The position numbers and the translations under genes are program-made. Shown piece by piece: positions 53,469 through 62,061 of a DNA stretch of 64,000 nt. Source of the stretch: Vreelandella malpeensis (GTDB lineage: Bacteria; Pseudomonadota; Gammaproteobacteria; Pseudomonadales; Halomonadaceae); NCBI RefSeq assembly GCF_020622355.1, contig NZ_WHVL01000004.1:310001-374000 (forward strand), given 5' to 3'. The notes beneath the pieces were generated by a model that was not told the DNA's origin, ran no database searches, and saw only the letters and a program-made list of their open reading frames with translations. Within the stretch, counting starts at the first letter, position 1, and the number at the start of each line of letters is the position of its first letter.

Positions 53469-54171
53469 GGTGTCTCGCAAAGCATGTGCACCGATTCACC
53501 GTCTGGCGGGGCGTCGACGAATCGCTTTTGCTGCGTGCTTGTGCTCGGCGCATGGCTATGCTGACGCGTTGAACCGGGGGCATGAGGGCCCGCGCGGTCG
53601 GTGGGCGTTGAGTACGTGGCGGAGGCAGGACATGTTTCGGTGGCTGTCACGTCCATCCGGCCCTGCTGACACCGCCTACACCTGGCATTCTTCGATTCGT
53701 CGGCGCCGGTATCGGCACCGCGTTGATCTTGTGTCTCGAGCGTACGCCCTGCGTGACGCGCAGGACCAGGCTCGAGGCATGTCGTGTCATCTTTTTTTCG
53801 TGGCGGCCGAGTCGGCAACGTCACGGATCCTTCCGCCCGTCGGGGCAAAAGGAGTGTTCTTCTAGAACCTTTCGGTAATGGGTAATGCGTACACTATTCC
53901 ATTGGACCTTCGCTCGGGCCTGCGTGTCGGTCGTGCAGGCGCTTGGGCATGGCGGGCAACGATGTGCGGGGTTCCCCTTCGGCGTGATCATCACGGGGTC
54001 GTCGGGTCGTTCCGACAGCGGATCACGCCATGCCGATGAGCTCACTGGAATATAACAGCAAAGACAACCGCCAGCAATTGACGCAATGGCTTCGCCACTG
54101 CGCTAGAATGGCGCCCCGACGTGAAAAGTTGGCGTGAAAAAAAGAAGCAATCGAACCAGGAGCATGCGGCG
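53469..54171. other. Non-coding region between rne and rluC, mostly the rne leader
   Basis: About 700 bases with no convincing gene; open frames here are short and lack family features. A minus-strand promoter at 54049-54077 would give rne an untranslated leader of roughly 570 nt, long like the 361-nt autoregulatory leader of E. coli rne. The rluC side holds a TAGAAT (54104-54109) with TTGACG 20 bases upstream. I did not identify an rne hp2-like hairpin with confidence. Confidence 0.6.
54049..54077 (-). promoter_or_regulatory. Putative rne promoter
   Basis: Reading the minus strand: TTGCTG (54077-54072), 17 bases, TATATT (54054-54049). Predicted start near 54042, about 570 bases before the rne ATG. 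Confidence 0.55.
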
Positions 54172-55113
54172 ATGGCCGAAGGGCGTGAAGTACAGTGGGT
54201 GGAGATCGCCCCGGAACAGGCGGGTCAGCGGATCGACAATTTCCTGATGACCCGGCTCAAGGGGGCTCCTCGCGCTCTGATCTACCGCATCGTGCGCAAG
54301 GGCGAAGTGCGCGTGAACAAGAAGCGCATCAAGGCGGACTACCGACTCGTCGCCGGTGATCTGGTGCGCGTTCCGCCGCTGCGCCTGGCTCCGAAGGAGG
54401 CCCAGAAGGAGGTCAGTGACAACCTGCGTGACCTGCTGATCGGCAGCGTGATCATGGAAGGGCCGGACTGGCTGGTGCTCAACAAGCCTTCGGGGCTCGC
54501 GGTACATGGCGGCAGCGGCGTGAAGATCGGCCTCATCGAGGCGCTACGCCAGGTGCGCGACGACCTGAACTTTCTCGAGCTGGTCCACCGGCTCGATCGC
54601 GACACCTCGGGCTGTCTGCTGCTGGCCAAGTCCCGCGAGGCCTTGGTGACGCTCAACGAGTCGCTCAAGAAGCATGCCATGGACAAGCGCTACGTGGCGC
54701 TGGTCAGCGGGCGGTGGCCGGCGCGCAAGACCTACGTCAGCGCGCGTCTCGACCGGTTCGATGCCGGTAACGGCGAACGTCGGGTGCGGGTCGACCCCAA
54801 CGGCAAGGTGTCGCGCACCCACTTCCAGGTGCTCGAGGCCTTCGAGAAGGCCACTCTCATCGAGGCGGAGCCGGTGACCGGGCGTACCCATCAGATTCGT
54901 GTTCACGCCGCCCACGCCGGTCACGCCCTGCTCGGCGACGACAAGTACGCCACCCGCGAAAGTACCCAGATGACCCGGCAGCTGGGAGTGGAGCGCCTGT
55001 TCCTCCACGCCCGTGCGCTGACCTTTCCCGAACCCGGCAACGGTCGCCCGGTCACCGTCAAGGCACCGCTGCCCGAGGCGCTCGAAAGCGCGCTCGCCCG
55101 CGCCCGTCGCTAA
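54172..55113 (+). CDS. rluC: 23S rRNA pseudouridine(955/2504/2580) synthase
   Basis: A 313-residue RluA-family pseudouridine synthase. N-terminal S4 RNA-binding domain (about 18-75: QRIDNFLMTRLKG, RVNKKRIKADYRL), catalytic domain with D142 in HRLDRDTSGCLLLAKS and VTGRTHQIRVHAAHAGH. I prefer the ATG at 54172 (AGGAG nine bases upstream); a GTG at 54121 is in frame but lies within a few bases of the predicted promoter. The order rne-rluC divergent is as in E. coli and Pseudomonas. Confidence 0.95.
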   Translation: MAEGREVQWVEIAPEQAGQRIDNFLMTRLKGAPRALIYRIVRKGEVRVNKKRIKADYRLVAGDLVRVPPLRLAPKEAQKEVSDNLRDLLIGSVIMEGPDWLVLNKPSGLAVHGGSGVKIGLIEALRQVRDDLNFLELVHRLDRDTSGCLLLAKSREALVTLNESLKKHAMDKRYVALVSGRWPARKTYVSARLDRFDAGNGERRVRVDPNGKVSRTHFQVLEAFEKATLIEAEPVTGRTHQIRVHAAHAGHALLGDDKYATRESTQMTRQLGVERLFLHARALTFPEPGNGRPVTVKAPLPEALESALARARR

Positions 55114-55125
55114 TCAAGGAGTCTC

Positions 55126-55779
55126 ATGCGTTTCGATCTGATCATCTTCGACTGGGACGGTACCCTGATGAACTCGGTGCCGAAGATCGTCGCCTGCATG
55201 CAGGCTGCTGCCCGTGAGGCCGAGTGGGGTGAGCTCGAGGTGAGCGCCATCGAGGACATCATCGGCCTCGGCCTGCCCGAGGCGATCGCCACGCTCTGCC
55301 CGGGGATCGCGCCCGCCCAGGCCGAAACGCTCCGGCAGCGATACTCCCATCACTTCGTGCACGAGAACACCACGCCGATGCCGTTCTTCGACGGCGTCGA
55401 GGGGCGCCTCGCCCGGCTGCGCGCGCGGCCCGGTCAGCGCCTGGCGGTGGCCACCGGCAAGAGTCGTCGCGGGCTCGATCGTATCTTTCGCGAGACCGGC
55501 AGCGGCGTACTCTTCGATGCCAGTCGGACCGCCGATGAGACGCGCTCGAAGCCGCATCCGCAGATGCTCGAGGAACTGCTCGACGAGCTTGACGTCGGCG
55601 TCGACCGTGCCGTGATGGTGGGCGACACCGAGTATGACCTGGAGATGGCCCGCGCCATCGGCATGGCGCGGGTCGGGGTGACCTACGGCGTGCATACCCC
55701 GGCGCGCCTGTCCGCCAGCGAGCCGCGCTGGGTGGCGCACAGCGTCGCGGATCTGTTCGACTGGCTGGAAGGCGAATGA
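55126..55779 (+). CDS. HAD-superfamily phosphatase (phosphoglycolate-phosphatase-like)
   Basis: A 217-residue HAD hydrolase: motif I FDWDGTLMNS (nucleophile Asp near residue 9), helical cap (about 15-85), motif II VATGKS, motif III around K145, motif IV VGDTEYDLEMARA. Gph-like, but substrate cannot be set from sequence. Starts 12 bases after rluC with AAGGAG, and sits in the same place in Pseudomonas (PA2974). Confidence 0.92.
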   Translation: MRFDLIIFDWDGTLMNSVPKIVACMQAAAREAEWGELEVSAIEDIIGLGLPEAIATLCPGIAPAQAETLRQRYSHHFVHENTTPMPFFDGVEGRLARLRARPGQRLAVATGKSRRGLDRIFRETGSGVLFDASRTADETRSKPHPQMLEELLDELDVGVDRAVMVGDTEYDLEMARAIGMARVGVTYGVHTPARLSASEPRWVAHSVADLFDWLEGE

Positions 55780-55821
55780 TCGCTCGGGCCAGGCTCACCA
55801 CCGTGCAAGGGAAATCACACC

Positions 55822-56940
55822 ATGAACCACGATGATGGAAACAACGACCGCTCGCGGCGTCGTCGGCTGGACGACGCGGCACGCGGCGACACGCCAGATC
55901 GCTGGACGCAGGGCCCCGAAGTGGCGCCGCGCGCGAAGCACGAGGCCTTGGCCGGTAGGCCGGGCGATAGCGACGAGACGCTCCGAGAGCGCCAGCGCCT
56001 GGCGCAGATCGAGATGATGGACCGTTGGATCGGGGGCGTGCTCACCGAGCAGCGCCGTACCCGACGGTGGAAGCTCTTCTTTCGCCTGCTGTTGCTAAGT
56101 GTGGTAGTGGCGCTGGTTTCGCTGGTGGTGCACCGCGTCTACTTCGCCGAGCCCAGCGGCGCGGCGCCGGCCCAGGAGCACCTGGCGCTGGTAGAGGTGC
56201 ACGGTGTGATCGCAAGCGATGCCCCGGCCAATGCCGAACGCATCATTCAAGGACTCAATCGCGCCTGGGAAGCGGACAGTGCGGCGGCGGTCGTGCTGCA
56301 TATCGATAGCCCCGGCGGCAGTCCCGTGCAGTCCCAGCGGGTCTACGCCGAGATCATGCGGCTGCGTGAGCAGGGCGACAAGCCGATCATCGCCGTGATC
56401 GAGGACATCGGCGCCAGCGGCGCCTACTATATCGCCTCCGCCGCCGACGAGATCGTCGCATCGCCGGCGAGCCTGGTCGGCTCGATCGGCGTGATCTACG
56501 CCGGCTTCGGCTTCCAGGAGGCGATCGACCGCCTCGGGGTGGAGCGCCGGGTGATGACCGCCGGCGAGAACAAGGCCTTCCTGGACCCCTTTCAGCCGCT
56601 CGACGAGAGCAGTGCAGCGTTCTGGCAGACGGTGCTTGCCCAGACGCATCGCCAGTTCATCGAGGATGTACAGGCCGGGCGCGGAGATCGCCTGGCGGAT
56701 GACGAGACGCTTTTCTCGGGGCTGGTCTGGAGCGGCGAGCAGGCGATTGAGCTTGGTTTAATCGACGAGCTCGGCAGCCTCGAGCAGTTGGCCCGAGCCC
56801 GCGTGGGGAAGGCCGTGTGGGAGGATTACACGCCGAGTCTTGATCCCTTCGATCGTCTGACGCGGCGCTTCACCAGTGCGGCGGCGGCGCTTCTCGGCAT
56901 CGAGGTCAGCCACTCGCCGCTGCGCTTCGAGGCGCGCTAG
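55822..56940 (+). CDS. sppA: Signal peptide peptidase SppA-like S49 protease
   Basis: A 372-residue S49 peptidase, the single-domain type. A charged cytoplasmic N-terminus of about 84 residues precedes one transmembrane helix (86-104); the periplasmic protease domain has the oxyanion-region VVLHIDSPGGSPV, nucleophile S199 (DIGASGAYYIASAAD) and general-base K251 (GENKAFLDPF). It degrades released signal peptides and perhaps other membrane peptides. Its last 35 bases overlap the 3' end of convergent maf. Confidence 0.92.
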   Translation: MNHDDGNNDRSRRRRLDDAARGDTPDRWTQGPEVAPRAKHEALAGRPGDSDETLRERQRLAQIEMMDRWIGGVLTEQRRTRRWKLFFRLLLLSVVVALVSLVVHRVYFAEPSGAAPAQEHLALVEVHGVIASDAPANAERIIQGLNRAWEADSAAAVVLHIDSPGGSPVQSQRVYAEIMRLREQGDKPIIAVIEDIGASGAYYIASAADEIVASPASLVGSIGVIYAGFGFQEAIDRLGVERRVMTAGENKAFLDPFQPLDESSAAFWQTVLAQTHRQFIEDVQAGRGDRLADDETLFSGLVWSGEQAIELGLIDELGSLEQLARARVGKAVWEDYTPSLDPFDRLTRRFTSAAAALLGIEVSHSPLRFEAR

Positions 56941-57544
56941 CCTGGCGCTCGCCGAGCGGGTCCATTCCCGCCTGGCGCAGCATATCGCACAGCGCGATCA
57001 GGGGCAGGCCGATCAGTGCGTTGGGGTCGCGCCCTTCGAGGGCCTCGAACAGCGTGATTCCGAGGCCTTCCATGCGAAAGCTGCCGGCGCTGTCGAGCGG
57101 CTTCTCGCGCGCCACGTAGCGCTCGATCTCGGCGCTGTCGAGGGGCCTGAAGCGCACGTGGAAGGGTTCGACATGGATCTGGTGCTGGCCGCTTCGTGTA
57201 TCGAGCAGCGCAAGGCCGGTCAGGAAAGTGACTCGGTGCCCGGAAAAGCGCGCCAGGTTGGCGCAGGCGCGCTCGACGGTGTGCGGTTTGCCGAGAATCT
57301 CGCCGTCGAACAGGGCAATCTGGTCCGAGCCGATGATCAGGTGAGCCGGGAACCCTTTTGCCACGGCGTTGGCCTTGCCCAGCGCCAGTCGGCGCACGAG
57401 TGCCTCGGGAGTCTCGTCGGGACGCGGGGTTTCATCAATGTCCGGCGAGCGGCACTGATAGGGAAGCTCCAGTCGATCCAGCAGCGCCTTGCGAAAGCGG
57501 GAGCTCGAGGCAAGCACGAGGGGGGCGTCGGTAGTCTCGGGCAC
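56906..57544 (-). CDS. Maf-family nucleoside triphosphate pyrophosphatase (YceF group)
   Basis: A 212-residue Maf protein: LVLASSSRFRKALLDRLEL at the N-terminus, DIDETPRPDETPEALVRRLALGKANAV, IIGSDQIALFDGEILGKP (catalytic Asp/Gln), and a C-terminal GMDPLGERQ-containing end. Family members hydrolyse non-canonical nucleotides; the YceF subgroup prefers m7GTP. The reading frame runs on through the last codons of sppA before stopping, so the two genes overlap tail to tail. It sits between sppA and yceD as in E. coli and Pseudomonas. Confidence 0.93.
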   Translation of the reverse strand: MPETTDAPLVLASSSRFRKALLDRLELPYQCRSPDIDETPRPDETPEALVRRLALGKANAVAKGFPAHLIIGSDQIALFDGEILGKPHTVERACANLARFSGHRVTFLTGLALLDTRSGQHQIHVEPFHVRFRPLDSAEIERYVAREKPLDSAGSFRMEGLGITLFEALEGRDPNALIGLPLIALCDMLRQAGMDPLGERQASAPRSAAASG

Positions 57545-57698
57545 GGTATTCTCCTTGCGCGTTGCGCGTCTCGAAAAATTAAACGTCTTGAAAAAAAGTA
57601 TCGTTGTATCTCGCCCTACAGTCTATCTGGCGTATGGCTGCGCTTTCTCTAAGTTGTATTCAGCGCAGAACCCAATGACATGGCCCATTCATTACACT

Positions 57699-57716
57699 AG
57701 TTCAAGTGCTTGAACT
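57699..57716. promoter_or_regulatory. Palindromic operator candidate
   Basis: AGTTCAAG-TG-CTTGAACT: perfect 8-base arms. It resembles TetR-type fatty-acid regulator sites in size and symmetry, but is about 200 bases upstream of the promoter. Confidence 0.45.
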
Positions 57717-57720
57717 TTAC

Positions 57721-57776
57721 TTTGAAACAGTGCTTTGAAAACAGTGCTTTGAAAAACAGTATTTTGAAAACAGCGC
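57721..57776 (+). repeat. Four tandem copies of TTTGAAAACAGTGC
   Basis: Copies at 57721-57733, 57734-57747, 57748-57762 and 57763-57776; lengths 13, 14, 15 and 14, differing mainly in the A-run length and the last three bases. Confidence 0.9.
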
Positions 57777-57922
57777 TTTAGCTTTTTCATGCCAGTGTCG
57801 GCAACGAATCGTTTCGACGAGTCGAGCGCTCTTTGACAAGTCTGCTTTCAGGTTTAACGAGTTTCATGGCGAAGGACGACCAGAGTTCTTTCGTGAAACC
57901 GCGAATAATTGATGCTGTGGCT

Positions 57923-57951
57923 TTGACAGCGGCGGGGGGAGTGCCTATCAT
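57923..57951 (+). promoter_or_regulatory. Near-consensus promoter of yceD-rpmF
   Basis: Perfect TTGACA (57923-57928), 17-base spacer, TATCAT (57946-57951). The yceD ATG begins at 57961, ten bases after the -10, so the transcript should be leaderless or nearly so. Confidence 0.8.
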
Positions 57952-57960
57952 TGCGCGCCT

Positions 57961-58509
57961 ATGTTGACCTCACAACTCCCCAGTCGGGTCGAGCCCTACA
58001 AGCTCGCGACCCGCCGCGAACGACTCGAAGGCCAGGTGGCGCTTGACAAGATGGCGCGCTTGACCGAAGAGGCAGGCGAACAGACCGGCGAATGCTACGC
58101 AACGCTCGAGTTCGGTGTCGATGCCCAGGGTCGTCGTGAAATTCGTGGACATCTGCATGCGACGCTTTCGCTAGCCTGTCGTCGCTGTCTGGTGCCGCTC
58201 GAGCAGGACGTCTCCAGCGACTTTCTTCTGGGAATGATCTCCGACGAGGCGCTGGCGTCCGAGTTGCCCGCCAGCCACGAGCCGGTGCTGGTGGAGAACG
58301 AACAGCTGGATCTGCTGACGGTGATCGAGGATGAGCTCATCCTCAGCTTGCCGCAAGTGGTCTATCACGATGAGGCCGAGTGCTTTGTTTCGGCAGAGCA
58401 GCTGGTCAGCAGGACCGAAGGCGCGGAGCAAGAGAACGCGTCTCGACCGAACCCTTTCGCGGTGCTCGGTGCCCTGAAGGGCAAAGGGTCATCGGAAGGC
58501 CAGAAATAA
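57961..58509 (+). CDS. yceD: 23S rRNA accumulation protein YceD (DUF177)
   Basis: A 182-residue DUF177 protein. N-terminal LPSRVEPYKLATRRERLEGQV, the CRRC motif in SLACRRCLVPLEQDV, DEAECFVSAEQ, and the C-terminal PNPFAVLGALKGK. YceD is needed for normal 23S rRNA levels in E. coli. No Shine-Dalgarno is placed correctly upstream (a G-run lies about 19 bases away), consistent with a leaderless mRNA. rpmF follows after 36 bases. Confidence 0.93.
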   Translation: MLTSQLPSRVEPYKLATRRERLEGQVALDKMARLTEEAGEQTGECYATLEFGVDAQGRREIRGHLHATLSLACRRCLVPLEQDVSSDFLLGMISDEALASELPASHEPVLVENEQLDLLTVIEDELILSLPQVVYHDEAECFVSAEQLVSRTEGAEQENASRPNPFAVLGALKGKGSSEGQK

Positions 58510-58545
58510 GTATCACTGACCCACTCTATCTTGGAGTAACTACCC

Positions 58546-58716
58546 ATGGCAGTTCAACAGAATCGCAAGACTCGTTCCAAGCGCGGCATGCGTCGCAGCC
58601 ACGATGCGCTGAGCGCGCCGACCCTGTCTCAGGACAAGGAAACCGGCACCACGCACCTGCGTCACCACGTCGCTCCGGACGGCTTCTACCGCGGTCGCAA
58701 GGTCGTCGAGGTATAA
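58546..58716 (+). CDS. rpmF: 50S ribosomal protein L32
   Basis: A 56-residue zinc-free L32: [21 protein letters not shown] at the start, then [26 protein letters not shown] lies about nine bases upstream of the ATG. It is the usual bridge between yceD and plsX and couples ribosomal and lipid gene expression in many proteobacteria. Confidence 0.98.
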   Translation: MAVQQNRKTRSKRGMRRSHDALSAPTLSQDKETGTTHLRHHVAPDGFYRGRKVVEV

Positions 58717-58756
58717 GCCTCTCACCTTCAGCCTGCGGCCAGGCAGCGAGTGGCGC

Positions 58757-59812
58757 GTGCGTCTAGCGATCGATGTGATGGGGAGCGACCAAGGTCCCCG
58801 CGCCATTGTCGAAGGTTCCGCCAGAGCCGTGGTCGAACGACCCGAGCTCGAGCTCGTCCTGTTTGGTCCGTGTCAGCACCTGGTTGCTGAGCTAGCGCGT
58901 TTGCCGCGGCCTCTGGCCGCGGCAACGTCGCGTCTGGAGCTTCGCGATGCGCCGCAAAGCGTCGAGCAGGACTCCACGCTCGCCTGGGCGCTGCGCAACG
59001 GCGGCGACACCAGCATGACTGCCATGCTGCGCTGCGTGGCCAGTGGCGAGGCCGCCGCCGGCGTCAGCGCCGGCAATACCGGCGCGCTGGTGGCCTTGGC
59101 GCGCCGCGAAGTGGGCATGCTCGAGGGCCTCTCGAGGCCAGCGATCAGCACCTCGGTGCCGGCCGGTCGCGGTCAGCGCTGCTACCTGCTGGATCTGGGT
59201 GCCAACGTCGATTCGCCCCCGGTGAGGCTGGTCGATTTCGCCCTGATGGGGGCGGCGATGGCGCAGTGTGTCGATGGCATCGCGCGCCCGGCGGTGGGGC
59301 TTCTCAACGTGGGTCACGAAGCCATGAAAGGCAGTGCCTGCGTTCGTGAGGCGGATCGAATGCTCGGTGAGCGTGCCGAGGCGTTCGGTATTGATTATCG
59401 CGGTTATGTCGAGGGTGGCGAAATCTACCGGGGCGAACTCGATGTCGTTGTCTGCGATGGCTTCGTGGGTAACATCACGCTGAAGGCGAGTGAAGGATTG
59501 ACCCGTATGCTGGTCGAGCGCGTGCAGGCGACGTTCGAGTCGCGTTTGTGCGGACGCTTGGCGAGCCTACTGGTCAGGCCTTTATTGCGCCAGCTCAAGC
59601 AAGAGCTGAATCCGGTGCGCTATAACGGGGCGAGCCTTTTGGGGCTCAAGAGAAGTATCGTGAAAAGCCACGGCAGTACCCAGGCCGATGGCTTCTACCA
59701 TGCCATCGAGCGCGCCCTGCGAGAGGCGTCGCTAAACCTGCCCGCCCGGGTCGACGCCCTGCTCAGAGAGCGTGGCCTTGCGGCAGCACCACCCCGGATG
59801 GCAGTACGGTGA
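58757..59812 (+). CDS. plsX: Phosphate acyltransferase PlsX
   Basis: A 351-residue enzyme that turns acyl-ACP into acyl-phosphate for phospholipid synthesis by PlsY. Start RLAIDVMGSDQGPRAIVEG; SAGNTGALVALARREVGMLEG, DLGANVDSPPVRLVDFALMG, NVGHEAMKG-like loop and DVVVCDGFVGNITLKASEGL are characteristic. GTG start at 58757. Slightly shorter than E. coli PlsX (356). It precedes fabD by about 90 bases. Confidence 0.97.
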   Translation: MRLAIDVMGSDQGPRAIVEGSARAVVERPELELVLFGPCQHLVAELARLPRPLAAATSRLELRDAPQSVEQDSTLAWALRNGGDTSMTAMLRCVASGEAAAGVSAGNTGALVALARREVGMLEGLSRPAISTSVPAGRGQRCYLLDLGANVDSPPVRLVDFALMGAAMAQCVDGIARPAVGLLNVGHEAMKGSACVREADRMLGERAEAFGIDYRGYVEGGEIYRGELDVVVCDGFVGNITLKASEGLTRMLVERVQATFESRLCGRLASLLVRPLLRQLKQELNPVRYNGASLLGLKRSIVKSHGSTQADGFYHAIERALREASLNLPARVDALLRERGLAAAPPRMAVR

Positions 59813-59860
59813 TTCTTTAGCGGACGGCCGGCATTGCGCTCAAGGCGTGGCCGGCGCGCC

Positions 59861-59866
59861 TATACT
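59861..59866 (+). promoter_or_regulatory. Possible -10 element upstream of fabD
   Basis: TATACT 38 bases before the fabD start; no convincing -35 at standard spacing. Confidence 0.3.
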
Positions 59867-59904
59867 CGGACGACCAAATGCCTACTAGAGCAAAGGTGAA
59901 CGAC

Positions 59905-60867
59905 ATGTCTCAACCCCTTGCCCTCGTGTTTCCCGGCCAGGGTTCGCAGCAGCTGGGAATGCTGCGCGAACTGGCCGAGCGCTACAGCGTGGTGGGAACG
60001 ACATTCGAGGAAGCGTCAGATGCCCTGGGCTTCGATCTATGGAAGACCGTTCAGGACGGCCCGGAAGAGGCGCTCAACAAGACGGCGTGCACCCAGCCGG
60101 CGCTGCTGACCTCGAGCGTGGCGATCTGGCGCGTCTGGCAGGAGCTCGAGGGGCCGCGCCCGGCGATGATGGCAGGTCATAGCCTCGGCGAGTACAGCGC
60201 CATGGTGTGCGCTGGCGTCATGGGGTTCGCCGAGGGCGTGCGCCTGGTGCAACTGCGTGGTGAAGCCATGCAGCAGGCGGTGCCCGAAGGCGAGGGTGCC
60301 ATGGCGGCGATTCTGGGGCTCGAGGACGACGTGGTGGAGGCCGCCTGCGAAGGAGCGGCTCAAGGCGAAGTGGTTTCGGCCGTCAACTACAACTCGCCCG
60401 GCCAGGTGGTCATCGCCGGTAACAAGGCGGCGGTCGAGCGCGCTATCGCGGCGTGCCAGGATGCCGGCGCCAAACGTGCGCTGCCGCTGCCGGTGTCGGT
60501 GCCCTCGCACTGCGCGCTGATGCGCCCGGCCGCCGAGCGCCTCGAGGAGTACATGCAGAACATCGAGTTCCGCGCGCCTCGCTATACCGTCATCCAGAAC
60601 GTCGATGCCCAGGCGCACGCCGATGTCGATACGCTGCGCACGCGCCTGATCGAGCAGCTCTACCAGCCGGTGCGCTGGGCGAGCTGCATCGAGCGCATGG
60701 CCGAGCAGGGCGCTCGCGTGTTCATCGAGTGCGGTCCCGGCAAGGTGCTGACCGGTCTCAACAAGCGCATCGTGCGAGGCAGCAAGGGTCTTGCGGTCAA
60801 TGATCCGGACAGCCTCGATGCCGCCCTCGAGCTTGCCCGCGAAGCGTTGGTCGATGACGACGCCTAG
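59905..60867 (+). CDS. fabD: Malonyl-CoA:ACP transacylase
   Basis: A 320-residue enzyme supplying malonyl-ACP. VFPGQGSQQLGML at the N-terminus, active serine S93 in AGHSLGEYSAM, catalytic His in VSVPSHCALM (about 202), and IECGPGKVLTGLNKRI. The ATG at 59905 has AAAGGTG upstream; an ATG at 59878 in frame is less likely. fabG follows after 44 bases. Confidence 0.97.
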   Translation: MSQPLALVFPGQGSQQLGMLRELAERYSVVGTTFEEASDALGFDLWKTVQDGPEEALNKTACTQPALLTSSVAIWRVWQELEGPRPAMMAGHSLGEYSAMVCAGVMGFAEGVRLVQLRGEAMQQAVPEGEGAMAAILGLEDDVVEAACEGAAQGEVVSAVNYNSPGQVVIAGNKAAVERAIAACQDAGAKRALPLPVSVPSHCALMRPAAERLEEYMQNIEFRAPRYTVIQNVDAQAHADVDTLRTRLIEQLYQPVRWASCIERMAEQGARVFIECGPGKVLTGLNKRIVRGSKGLAVNDPDSLDAALELAREALVDDDA

Positions 60868-60911
60868 GCACTATACTCAGCAGATCATTCAACGGTTGAA
60901 GGCAACGCCTT

Positions 60912-61655
60912 ATGACACAAGAACGTAGAGTCGCGCTGGTCACCGGCGCGAGCCGCGGCATCGGTCGCGCCATTTCCCATGAGCTTGGCCGCCAGGGACG
61001 TATCGTGATCGGGACCGCGACGAGCGAGTCCGGCGCCCAGAAGATCGACGCCGACCTGAAGGAGCAGGGCATCGAAGGGGCGGGCCTGTGCCTGAACGTG
61101 ACTGACCAGGCCAGCATCGACACCGTGCTCAAGGAAATCACCGAGCGTTTCGGTGCGCCGACCATCCTGGTCAACAATGCCGGTATCACACGTGACAACC
61201 TGCTCATGCGCATGAAAGAGGAAGAGTGGGATTCGGTCATGGATACCAATCTCAAATCCGTCTATCGTGTAAGTAAAGCTTGCCTTCGTGGCATGACGAA
61301 GGCACGCTTTGGGCGTATCGTGTCGATCAGCTCGGTCGTGGCCACCATGGGTAATCTGGGCCAGGCCAATTATGCTGCCGCCAAGGCGGGCATGGAGGGC
61401 TTCAGCCGCGCGCTGGCGCGTGAGGTCGCTTCCCGAGCGATCACCGTCAACGCGGTGGCGCCGGGGTTCATCGCCACCGACATGACCGAAGCCCTGCCCG
61501 AGGCCCAGCACGAGATGCTCTTGAAGCAGATCCCGCTGGCGCGCCTAGGTGGGCCCGAGGAGATCGCCGCCGCTGTGGGCTTTCTGACCAGCGACGCCGC
61601 TGGTTATATCACCGGTGAAACGTTGCACGTCAACGGCGGCATGAATATGCGTTGA
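60912..61655 (+). CDS. fabG: 3-oxoacyl-ACP reductase
   Basis: A 247-residue short-chain dehydrogenase that reduces beta-ketoacyl-ACP with NADPH. Cofactor loop [11 protein letters not shown] (11-21), NNAG at 88-91, catalytic S141, Y154 and K158 (NYAAAKAG), and VNGGMNMR at the end. Length and residues match FabG of E. coli. Second fatty-acid gene of this run. Confidence 0.98.
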   Translation: MTQERRVALVTGASRGIGRAISHELGRQGRIVIGTATSESGAQKIDADLKEQGIEGAGLCLNVTDQASIDTVLKEITERFGAPTILVNNAGITRDNLLMRMKEEEWDSVMDTNLKSVYRVSKACLRGMTKARFGRIVSISSVVATMGNLGQANYAAAKAGMEGFSRALAREVASRAITVNAVAPGFIATDMTEALPEAQHEMLLKQIPLARLGGPEEIAAAVGFLTSDAAGYITGETLHVNGGMNMR

Positions 61656-61694
61656 TGGCTCGGGGTTTGGCGGTTGCGTCGACCCTGGGGCGTC

Positions 61695-61700
61695 TATAAA
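61695..61700 (+). promoter_or_regulatory. Putative acpP -10 element
   Basis: TATAAA about 80 bases before acpP with TTGCGT (61674-61679) 15 bases upstream. acpP commonly has its own promoter, which suits its high level. Confidence 0.4.
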
Positions 61701-61779
61701 CTACCCCGCAGCTTTTGGCTTGCGGTTTCCAAATAGCTGGTTATCAATAACGGCTAATGTGAATGACTGGAGTACGTTG

Positions 61780-62013
61780 ATGAGTACCATTGAAGAGCGC
61801 GTGAAGAAAGTCGTGGCTGAGCGCCTGAACGTCAAAGAAGAGGATATCCAGAATAGCTCTTCTTTCACCGAAGACCTGGGTGCCGACTCGCTTGACACCG
61901 TCGAGCTGGTCATGGCTCTCGAAGAGGAATTCGATACCGAAATCCCCGACGAGGAAGCCGAGAAGATCACCACGGTTCAGGAAGCCATCGACTACGTCAA
62001 CGCCCATCAGTAA
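61780..62013 (+). CDS. acpP: Acyl carrier protein
   Basis: A 77-residue, strongly acidic four-helix protein that carries growing fatty acids. Phosphopantetheine is attached to S37 in [16 protein letters not shown] lies about seven bases upstream of the ATG. A strong terminator follows, and a separate promoter-like element lies upstream. Confidence 0.99.
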   Translation: MSTIEERVKKVVAERLNVKEEDIQNSSSFTEDLGADSLDTVELVMALEEEFDTEIPDEEAEKITTVQEAIDYVNAHQ

Positions 62014-62061
62014 GGGCCTGGTCGACGGAATCACGCCGAGTGCCTGATCGCGCTCGGTGCA

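Larger units (their letters stand above)
57545..57960. other. AT-rich regulatory region upstream of the yceD-rpmF-plsX-fab genes
   Basis: About 415 bases without a gene, more AT-rich than the surroundings. It holds an 18-base palindrome (57699-57716), four tandem copies of a 14-base unit (57721-57776) and a near-consensus promoter (57923-57951) immediately before yceD. Since these genes make membrane phospholipid precursors, the elements may bind a lipid-responsive regulator, but none is identified. Confidence 0.7.

Noticed and set aside
53449..53865. 138-codon frame in the rne leader region
   Set aside because: No ribosome site or recognisable domain, and it overlaps the start of rne on the opposite strand.
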